Shown here one piece after another: positions 25,567 to 31,742 of a stretch of 64,000 nt of DNA. The DNA is from Streptomyces sp. NBRC 110611 (GTDB lineage: Bacteria; Actinomycetota; Actinomycetes; Streptomycetales; Streptomycetaceae), in the NCBI RefSeq assembly GCF_001590865.1, contig NZ_BBUY01000016.1, forward strand, positions 6,085 through 70,084, in the 5' to 3' direction. A program made the position numbers and the translations under genes. Below the pieces are notes generated by a model, which did not search any database, was not told the DNA's origin, and worked only from the letters and a program-made list of their open reading frames with translations. Positions within the stretch are counted from its first letter, which is position 1, and each line of letters starts with the position of its first letter.

Positions 25567-26898
25567 TCACTGCCCCGGTGGCTGGGTGGGCGGAGCCGGT
25601 GGAAATGCCCCCGGAACACCAGGCTGCTGCTGGTACGGGCCAGGTTGCTGCTGATACGGACTGGGCTGCTGAGGGAAGCCGGGGCCACCGAAGCCGCCTC
25701 CAGGGCCACCGGGAGGCGGACCATTGCGCCCGTTCTTCTTCTGCCGCACCACGACGAGGACGACAACAGCCGCGACAACTACCAGAACACCGGCTGCGAT
25801 ACCCACGATGGCACCGGTACCGAGCCCGCTGTCCTTCTGCCCGCTCGCCTGGTCATCCCCCGCACCCGGAGCGCTCGGCACACCGCCGTTTGACGCCGGT
25901 CCGGCCTCAGGAGCCTTCAGCGGGCCGTTCTTCGGGCCTGCCGGGATGTCAGCAGTCAGTGCCTTCAGTGGCTGGATGAAGCCGTACCCGTAATGCGGGT
26001 CTGGAAGCTTAAGACCTTCCTTGCCAGGCGGCAGACCAGCAGACTTTACGAGGCGATTGGCGATCTGACCTGCGGAGAGATTGGGAAACTTGGACCTCAG
26101 GAGTGCCGCAGCGGCCGAGACGTACGCCGTTGAGTCAGAAGTACCGTCAGCCACCCGATAGAGACCGGGAGTGGCAGAAGCAGACGTGATCTCCACGCCG
26201 GGGGCTGAAAGCATCAGTTGGCTACCCGAGTTGGACTTCGACCAGACCTTTCCAGCCTTATCCACTGCCCCGACGGAAACGACCCCAGGCACAGAAGCCA
26301 ATTCGCTGATCTTGCTCTGCCCATCGTTTCCTGCACCAACTACAACCAGTGCATCCTTCTCGAGCGCATATGCCAGCGCGCTCTTGTCAGCCTCGCCAAC
26401 ATAGTAGGGGTTGAGCGAAATGTTGATGACTGACGCGCCCTGATCGACCGCATACCTGACCCAGCTACCAACACTGCTACCGCTGGCGTCATCTCCCCCT
26501 CCTGGCACTGCAACAGGAAGGATTTTCGCATCGGGGGCGAGCCCCATTACCCCATCGGAGTTCCCCGCACCATGCCCATGTCCAGCGATAAGAGACGCCA
26601 TGCCGGTTCCATGATCACGCGTCCCCTTTTGGTCGCCACGCCCACCGTCGACGAAATTCTTCCCAGGTAGCACATTACCTTTCAAGTCCGGGTGGCTACC
26701 GTTGACAGAATCATCGATTACTGCGACAGTGACGCCCTTTCCTGTGGATTCCTTCCATACGCTCTGAGCGTCAAACGCTTTGAGTGGCCATTGGTCGTCC
26801 CTGTTCTGGTCTGCCAAAGCGGTCGGGGCGGCGCTGAAGAGCAGCGCTCCCGCCGCCACCGCGCTGCCCACTGCACGCAGCGTCCGCGTGAAGCTCAT
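25567..26898 (-). CDS. Mycosin-like subtilisin protease of the ESX system, second copy
   Basis: 443 residues. Signal peptide (1-29, cut likely after ALA), subtilase domain with D62 (VAVIDDSVN), H96 (DHGTGMASLIAG), oxyanion Asn191 (VVVGAGNDG) and S254 (DGTSDSTAYVS), then a membrane helix (GAIVGIAAGVLVVVAAVVVL) and a cytosolic Gly/Pro/Gln tail (PSPYQQQPGPYQQQPG). The triad is complete, but the usual DTG is DDS and the Ser loop lacks the common AAP. It has no cysteine in the mature part, unlike the first copy. The start is ATG at 26898 with GGAAGG nine bases upstream. It is separated from the upstream gene by a hairpin at 26925-26954. Mycosins are membrane proteases that stabilise the ESX machine and may trim substrates. 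Confidence 0.88.
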   Translation of the reverse strand: MSFTRTLRAVGSAVAAGALLFSAAPTALADQNRDDQWPLKAFDAQSVWKESTGKGVTVAVIDDSVNGSHPDLKGNVLPGKNFVDGGRGDQKGTRDHGTGMASLIAGHGHGAGNSDGVMGLAPDAKILPVAVPGGGDDASGSSVGSWVRYAVDQGASVINISLNPYYVGEADKSALAYALEKDALVVVGAGNDGQSKISELASVPGVVSVGAVDKAGKVWSKSNSGSQLMLSAPGVEITSASATPGLYRVADGTSDSTAYVSAAAALLRSKFPNLSAGQIANRLVKSAGLPPGKEGLKLPDPHYGYGFIQPLKALTADIPAGPKNGPLKAPEAGPASNGGVPSAPGAGDDQASGQKDSGLGTGAIVGIAAGVLVVVAAVVVLVVVRQKKNGRNGPPPGGPGGGFGGPGFPQQPSPYQQQPGPYQQQPGVPGAFPPAPPTQPPGQ

Positions 26899-26924
26899 GC
26901 CGATACACCTTCCCGTAGCAAGCT

Positions 26925-26954
26925 GGGGCCCGCAGCCCGAAGACTGCGGGCCCC
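26925..26954 (-). terminator. Intergenic hairpin before the second mycosin gene
   Basis: Perfect 11-bp arms (26925-26935 and 26944-26954) with an eight-base loop in the 96-base gap between the Gly-rich WXG-like gene and the mycosin gene. May end or reduce read-through in this unit. Confidence 0.7.
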
Positions 26955-26994
26955 GTTGTTTCCGCCTAGCGGCTCATACCCAACCGGCAGGTCC

Positions 26995-28629
26995 CTACTC
27001 GATGACCTTGGGCGCCAGATTACGCTCTGGCGTCCAGGTCTCCTCATCTTCTACCAAGTAGTCCGGACGCTGTCCGTTCTCGTTGTTCTTGTCCTTGCCC
27101 TTGGCGCCATGAGCGCCCGGAGCACCCATCATTCCTGCCGGACGGCGACCACCGGTGGCACCCTGTTGCGTACCGCCACGGCTGCGGTGCAACCCCGAGC
27201 CACCCTGCGTGCCTGCTCCGGCCTTGCCTGCCTGGCCACCGATCACGCCGCCCTTCTGGCGGGCAAGCGAACCACCGCGTCCGGCGCCCCCTGCGCCCTT
27301 GGCACCAGCGCCCTTGCCGGCACCAGCAGCGCCAGCCATTCCTGGCATGCCAGCCCGACCAGCACGAGCACCCGCACCACCCCCGGTTCCGCCGGCACGA
27401 GCACCACCAGCGCCGCCCACCATTCCGGGCATGCCTGGGCCACTGATACCTGGTCCAGCCCCTGAGCCTGCACCAACGCTACCGGCGCCTGCACCCAAAC
27501 CTCCGGTGCCTACGCCTCCGCTGATGCCCCCGCCACCACCGCCAGTCTTGAGAGCACTTCCACCAGACAGGCCATCAAGCCCAGTTCCAATGTGCGGGGC
27601 CCCGGACCCGCCGTGCGGTGCCGGTGCCGTCGGCATACTGCCGATACCGCCGTTGATGCCGTTCGGTCGCGGCGCTTCCATCGGCTGGGGAGATGTGTAT
27701 CCCCCACCCTTCATACCGGGAATCTTCGCTCCACCTACACCCGGCTTCGGCCCAGAGGGCGGAGGTCCGTACGGACCAATCGGGGGGATACCGCCACCGT
27801 CAGGGCCATTCTCTGGCGCCTTGATCCGATCTTCATCGACCCTGGGGGGCACCAAAGCCTTCACCCCAGCCCGGTACGTCGTCCCCAACTGCTCCATGTA
27901 ATGAGCAGCCTCAAGCTGCCGCTCCTTGCCGAGCGACAGTTGGTGACGGTTCTTGCTCATCGCATCCCAGATGCTCATCTTGGGATTCTGAAGGTCAACC
28001 TTCAGCTGCGAGTCATCGCGCCCGTCACCGCCGACCATTCCGCCCACAAGACCGCCGACAAGGGCGCCGCCACCTCCAGGGAGGATCGTATTTCCGATTG
28101 CTGCACCCTTGCCGACACCGGAACTTGCCTTGTCAGCCAGCCAGTCTTTCTTGCTCTCCCAGTCGCTCGGCTCCTTGACGTCTTCGACGAACTTCTGGAC
28201 TTCCCCGAGGTTCTCGCCGATCTGCTTGAGGACCTCGCCGACACTATGCGGGTACGGAGCCAGGTTCGCGAAGTTTTCGCTGATCTTTTGAGCCGCTGTG
28301 GCGAACTGATCCGCGGAAGAGCCGTGCCACGTCTGCAGGACCTTCGTCACCGCATCGTCGAACTTCTTCTTGATTCCGCCGTCCCAGCCCTCACCGACGA
28401 GTGCGATGCGAACGTCCCGCCAGCCCTTGGCGACATTGGCGACCTCACCCGGGTTGGCGCCTGCCACCATCGCCTTCAGGTCGTTGAGCCCCTTTTCGGT
28501 GAACTGGGAACGGCTCGCGATGACCTCGTGGTCCACCTCCTGAGCCGCACCCGACCCCTTTGCCGGCCTCTTACGTGGCTCCGGTGCCTGGACCTTTGCC
28601 GGATTGAAATCGCTTTCCTTGGCTGTCAT
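26995..28629 (-). CDS. WXG/PPE-like protein with long Gly-rich domain, putative ESX substrate
   Basis: 544 residues. The N-terminal ~240 residues are helical, with the WHG turn QTWHGSSADQFATAAQKISE, like the WXG100/PPE-type fold. A short Gly-rich segment (ILPGGGGALVGGLVGGMVGG) could contact membrane. Residues ~265-515 are Gly/Ala/Pro-rich and disordered. The C-terminus is conserved-looking and acidic: DYLVEDEETWTPERN, then LAPKVIE. The start is ATG at 28629 after GGGGGACAG. It follows a 105-residue helical partner (28688-29005), so this is another small-plus-large pair, and lies between two mycosin genes. Likely exported and perhaps a mycosin target; that is inference. Confidence 0.8.
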   Translation of the reverse strand: MTAKESDFNPAKVQAPEPRKRPAKGSGAAQEVDHEVIASRSQFTEKGLNDLKAMVAGANPGEVANVAKGWRDVRIALVGEGWDGGIKKKFDDAVTKVLQTWHGSSADQFATAAQKISENFANLAPYPHSVGEVLKQIGENLGEVQKFVEDVKEPSDWESKKDWLADKASSGVGKGAAIGNTILPGGGGALVGGLVGGMVGGDGRDDSQLKVDLQNPKMSIWDAMSKNRHQLSLGKERQLEAAHYMEQLGTTYRAGVKALVPPRVDEDRIKAPENGPDGGGIPPIGPYGPPPSGPKPGVGGAKIPGMKGGGYTSPQPMEAPRPNGINGGIGSMPTAPAPHGGSGAPHIGTGLDGLSGGSALKTGGGGGGISGGVGTGGLGAGAGSVGAGSGAGPGISGPGMPGMVGGAGGARAGGTGGGAGARAGRAGMPGMAGAAGAGKGAGAKGAGGAGRGGSLARQKGGVIGGQAGKAGAGTQGGSGLHRSRGGTQQGATGGRRPAGMMGAPGAHGAKGKDKNNENGQRPDYLVEDEETWTPERNLAPKVIE

Positions 28630-28687
28630 CTTCTGTCCCCCAGTCCATCAACGTGACTCATGCCTGGCTTCGCCCCACCGACGGACA

Positions 28688-29005
28688 TCACTGACCAGTC
28701 ATCTTGATCGAATTGTCCGCCTCGGCGTCCTGGTACGCGCCCCTGACCTTGGACGACTTCGTGCCGAACGTGTCCACGAGTCCCTCGACCATCTTCATCA
28801 TCTTCTGGATGTCGGCCTTCACCTTGTCGTGAGCGGCGTACAGCACCGTCGCTTCCTTGAATCCCTCGCCCAAGGAGCCCTGAGGAAGGTAGGTGCTGTT
28901 CTCGGCTGTGCTCGTCGAGTCGCCCATCTCCTTGAGGACATGGTTGAGTTTCCTGATGACCTGGTCCAGTTCGTCCAGATCGACGCGATACTGCCCTTGA
29001 GCCAC
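28688..29005 (-). CDS. Small ESX-associated helical protein with YxxxE motif
   Basis: 105 residues, helical hairpin of WXG100-superfamily type without a WXG (VAQGQYRVDLDELDQVIRKL, then PQGSLGEGFKEATVLYAAHD at the turn). RGAYQDAEADN near the end has Y91 and E95 as YxxxE. The start is GTG at 29005, two bases after the first mycosin's stop; its GGGGAGG ribosome site lies within the end of that gene, so translation is probably coupled. It precedes the 544-residue WXG/PPE-like protein by 58 bases. Confidence 0.8.
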   Translation of the reverse strand: MAQGQYRVDLDELDQVIRKLNHVLKEMGDSTSTAENSTYLPQGSLGEGFKEATVLYAAHDKVKADIQKMMKMVEGLVDTFGTKSSKVRGAYQDAEADNSIKMTGQ

Positions 29006-29007
29006 GA

Positions 29008-30282
29008 TTAAGCCTCCCCGTGTGTTGTCAAACCAGTCTTCCGTCGCCAGTCGCGCATCGCAACGGCGGAGCCCACTACCGCGGCGACCGCCAGGAGGCC
29101 GGCGCCGACGATGTAGATGGAGATGCGGGCGCGCCGGTCCTCGGGGCTTTCGCCCGCGGTGACGGCGGCCGGCTGGATGTTGGAGCCGTCGGCCACGCTG
29201 GAGGGCTGGCCCGGCTTGGGCGGGGCGGTGGGTGCGGTGTCGTCCTTGAGGGCGGCCACCGGGTCGACGACGCCCCAGCCGATGAAGTCGTCCCGGTCCC
29301 TCTTCACGCGCTCGGCGGTCTGCTCGAGGTGCCAGATGAGCTGCTGCGGAGTCCAGTCCTTGTGCCGTGCCTTGAGCAGGGCCGCGGCGCCCGTGACGTA
29401 CGGGGCGGCGAAACTGGTGCCCTGGTCCACGCAGTTACCGCCGTCGGGAACGGTGGAGACCATGTCGACACCTGGGGCGGCGATGTTGACGAACTTGCCC
29501 GACTGGGAAAAGGGTGCTCGCTCGTTGTTGCGGTCCGAGGCCGCCACCGCCAGGACGTTGGAGTGGTCGTCCGAATAGGCGGCGGGGTACATGCTCTTTT
29601 CGCCGCCGTCGGCACCACCATTGCCGGCCGAGGCGACGATCAGGATTTTCTTCTGCTCGGCGTAGGCGACGGCTTGCTCGAGCACGGGCAGGAGCCGGCG
29701 GTCGGCCCCGGTGCCCTGCGAGATGTTGATGATGTCGACGTGTGCGTCGACGGCCTGCCGGATGGCTTTGGCGAGGCTTTCGGCGGTGCCGGCCTTCTCC
29801 TCCGAAGTCTGCTGGAACGGGATGACCGTTGCCTCGGGGGCGATGCCGAAGAATCCGGAACCGGGGAGGGGCCGGGCCGCGATGATGCCGGCCACCTTGG
29901 TGCCGTGGCCGACCTTGTCGTCGGTCGGCTTCCCCTTGACCAGGCTCTCGCCGCCTGCGCCGATCGCGCCTTCGAGCTGCTTGTTGCCCGCGTCGATGCC
30001 CGTGTCGATGACGCCGACCCGGATGTCCTTGCCCTGGCCGTGTGCCCACATCTGAGCCGTCAGGAGGCGCTGCAGCGACCAGGGGGTTTCTTTGATGTAG
30101 TCCGAGCCGAACTTGCATTCACCGCTGTTGAGCGGCATGTTCTCGTCCGCGACCGCCGGCGCGGCAGTGACGGCCGACAGGCCGACTATGCACGCCGCTG
30201 TGGCCAGTACGCCCGCCGCTCGTCGACGGTGCCCGGCTCGGTGACCAATGGCGCGAGATCCCACGGGTTGTCTGCTCTCCAT
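29008..30282 (-). CDS. mycP: Mycosin, ESX membrane-anchored subtilisin protease, first copy
   Basis: 424 residues from ATG at 30282 (the frame is open further, without family support). Signal peptide up to about residue 45 (VTAAPAVADE). The subtilase has a canonical triad: D93 (VGVIDTGID), H126 (VGHGTKVAGIIA) and S290 (QGTSFAAPYVTGAA), with oxyanion Asn221 (ASAGNGG). Cys56 and Cys284 could form a disulfide. The C-terminal membrane helix is ISIYIVGAGLLAVAAVVGSA, followed by a short basic cytosolic end. No clear ribosome site precedes 30282. It lies 175 bases after the WXG100 pair and its terminator. Mycosins are required parts of ESX machines. Confidence 0.93.
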   Translation of the reverse strand: MESRQPVGSRAIGHRAGHRRRAAGVLATAACIVGLSAVTAAPAVADENMPLNSGECKFGSDYIKETPWSLQRLLTAQMWAHGQGKDIRVGVIDTGIDAGNKQLEGAIGAGGESLVKGKPTDDKVGHGTKVAGIIAARPLPGSGFFGIAPEATVIPFQQTSEEKAGTAESLAKAIRQAVDAHVDIINISQGTGADRRLLPVLEQAVAYAEQKKILIVASAGNGGADGGEKSMYPAAYSDDHSNVLAVAASDRNNERAPFSQSGKFVNIAAPGVDMVSTVPDGGNCVDQGTSFAAPYVTGAAALLKARHKDWTPQQLIWHLEQTAERVKRDRDDFIGWGVVDPVAALKDDTAPTAPPKPGQPSSVADGSNIQPAAVTAGESPEDRRARISIYIVGAGLLAVAAVVGSAVAMRDWRRKTGLTTHGEA

Positions 30283-30357
30283 GTGTGGCGTAAGGGGCGG
30301 GGGCGGGGCGGAACGAAGGAGCCGGAGGCCCGGCGGAGCGGTGGCGTGGACGGCAGA

Positions 30358-30390
30358 AGGGCGAGCGCACTGGTGCAGCGCGCTCGCCCT
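30358..30390 (-). terminator. Terminator after the WXG100 pair
   Basis: Perfect 11-bp arms (30358-30368 and 30380-30390), 67 bases after the second WXG100 stop. It would give high expression of the WXG100 pair with lower read-through into the mycosin gene, as expected for abundant substrates. Confidence 0.7.
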
Positions 30391-30457
30391 CATTGACCAC
30401 TGTGCGAGCCGCGGGGGCTGCTCAGCCGATCGCCATCCGTAGCTTGCCGACCTGCGG

Positions 30458-30751
30458 TCAGCCGCCCCAGATGTTGGCGTTCTTGGACTCGGTGGCCTGG
30501 TAGTTCTGGGCTGCGGTGTCCAGCGCCTTGGCGATGGCCTCCAGCGTGGTGTGCAGGTGGTCGGCGCGCTGGTCCCACTCGCGCTGGCGGGCCTGGTAGC
30601 CCTCCTGCGCCGCACCTTCCCAGCTGGCGGCGATCTTCTTGACGCCGGCCTCGAGGTCGTCGAGCTGCTGGCGGATCCGGTTGGCCGTCTGCCGCACGTC
30701 GGAGCTGGCCTGCGAGATCGTCGAGAAATTGACGAGGATCTGGCCTGACAT
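30458..30751 (-). CDS. WXG100 family ESX secreted protein (second of pair)
   Basis: 97 residues, two helices around the WEG turn SWEGAAQEGYQARQREWDQR (W44-G46). Helix two ends NYQATESKNANIWGG, with Y84 and E88 as YxxxE. It is paired with the 30877 gene, 125 bases upstream, as in esxB-esxA pairs elsewhere. The start is ATG at 30751 with GGAGA close upstream. Size and motifs are typical; I leave the esxA/esxB letter open because usage differs between papers. Confidence 0.93.
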   Translation of the reverse strand: MSGQILVNFSTISQASSDVRQTANRIRQQLDDLEAGVKKIAASWEGAAQEGYQARQREWDQRADHLHTTLEAIAKALDTAAQNYQATESKNANIWGG

Positions 30752-30876
30752 GGTGTCTCCTCAGGAGTTGATGAGCTGGTCGATTCGCATGCCGCAGCGG
30801 GCCGCCGGCGGAGTCCGCCGAGCCGCCCGCACTGCGGCTGCCGGGCACATGCGCCGCGGCTGGCGGCGCGGCCCCA

Positions 30877-31200
30877 TCATCCGAACGGGGAAGCCGAGGC
30901 GGAGATGTGCGAGATCGACTGCGCCTGCTCCTCTTCGGAGGCGGAGTAGTTCTGGGTGGTCTGGTCGATCGCTTCCTTGATCTCACCCAGAAGCTGGTTG
31001 ATCCGGTTGGCGTCTTCGTTCACCTGGGACTGCAGCTGGTTGTACTGGTTGGCCGCAGCGCCCTTCCATCCGGACGTGATCGTGTCGACGACCGAGTTCA
31101 AGCGCGAGATCTCGCCCTGGATCGACTGATTGACCGAGGCGATCTTGCCGCTGAACGCGACCATCTCCTCCTCGGTGGTTGTGTACTGCTGACCAGCCAT
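30877..31200 (-). CDS. WXG100 family ESX secreted protein (first of pair), FG-ended
   Basis: 107 residues with the WKG turn TSGWKGAAANQYNQLQSQVN (W45-G47) and, after helix two, QNYSASEEEQ with Y85 and E89 as YxxxE. It ends SASASPFG, the Phe-Gly end shared with four large proteins of the locus. ATG at 31200 is chosen; the frame is open further, but the family begins MAGQQYTTTEEEM, and GGGGG stands just before. First gene of the esx-mycosin unit, behind a promoter and dyad at 31294-31355. Confidence 0.93.
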   Translation of the reverse strand: MAGQQYTTTEEEMVAFSGKIASVNQSIQGEISRLNSVVDTITSGWKGAAANQYNQLQSQVNEDANRINQLLGEIKEAIDQTTQNYSASEEEQAQSISHISASASPFG

Positions 31201-31293
31201 AGTCAACGTCCCCCATGAGGCTCGTACGTCATACCGCGCCGACACCGGCGAGCCGGCTTGCGTGGTGGGCATCTCCTGCTGACGCCTCCGACC

Positions 31294-31355
31294 ACTTTAC
31301 CCACTCCGCACCGCCGTTCCCAACAGCGGGTCGTCCGTTGTGACGGGATCACAAC
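31294..31355 (-). promoter_or_regulatory. Candidate esx promoter with upstream dyad
   Basis: On the minus strand TTGGGA (31323-31318), 18 bases, TAAAGT (31299-31294) would start RNA near 31287 and give an ~85-base leader. A dyad GTTGTGA-CGGGA-TCACAAC (31337-31355) sits just upstream, centred near -59, a usual place for an activator. It resembles a CRP half-site pair (TGTGA/TCACA) but with a five-base, not six-base, gap. The 542-base gap 31201-31742 holds this, the 16-bp repeats and an inverted repeat, but no gene. Confidence 0.42.
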
Positions 31356-31474
31356 ACAGGCAACTCCCGCTCAGGGGAATGCCGTTCATGGAATTCGGGC
31401 AGATGCGGCGCTATCGGTCAGAGGGGAAAGGCGAGAGAAAGGGAGAAGAAGGGTGAGTGAAAGGCACATGCCGG

Positions 31475-31538
31475 GAAGGGCGCATGCGGGGAAGGGCGCA
31501 TGTGGAGAAGGGCGCATGTGGAGAAGGGCGCATGCCGG
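31475..31538. repeat. Four tandem 16-bp repeats upstream of the esx genes
   Basis: Units at 31475-31490, 31491-31506, 31507-31522 and 31523-31538, each GAAGGGCGCATG plus four variable bases; a degenerate part-copy follows. The regular 16-base period and central CGCATG make it either a multi-site protein-binding array or simple slippage. It lies about 150 bases upstream of the candidate esx promoter and 200 bases downstream of eccB. Confidence 0.85.
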
Positions 31539-31580
31539 GGAGAAGGCTGCGGGTGAATCGGAACTCGGGGCGCGGAGGCC

Positions 31581-31681
31581 GTACGTACCAGCCGTACCGA
31601 TACGCCTTACCCGTTACCCGTATAACCGCTACCCGTGTAACCGGATCCCCGTGAACGGATTTCGGTACGGCTGGTACGTAC
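31581..31681. repeat. Perfect 20-bp inverted repeat with structured 61-base loop
   Basis: Arms at 31581-31600 and 31662-31681. The loop itself contains GTTACCCGTATAAC-like and TACCCGTGTAACC repeats that could form inner stems. It begins 62 bases after the eccB stop on the minus strand, so it may be an elaborate terminator, an RNA element between eccB and the esx genes, or a trace of a small mobile element. Confidence 0.8.
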
Positions 31682-31742
31682 CAGAGGTGCGGCGTCGTCG
31701 CCGCACCTCCCGCACTTCCCGTACGGCCTCCCGGCGCCGCCC

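Noticed and set aside
11011..31200. CRISPR array
   Set aside because: The tandem repeats at 10925, 18080 and 31475 have no spacers of constant length and no cas genes nearby.
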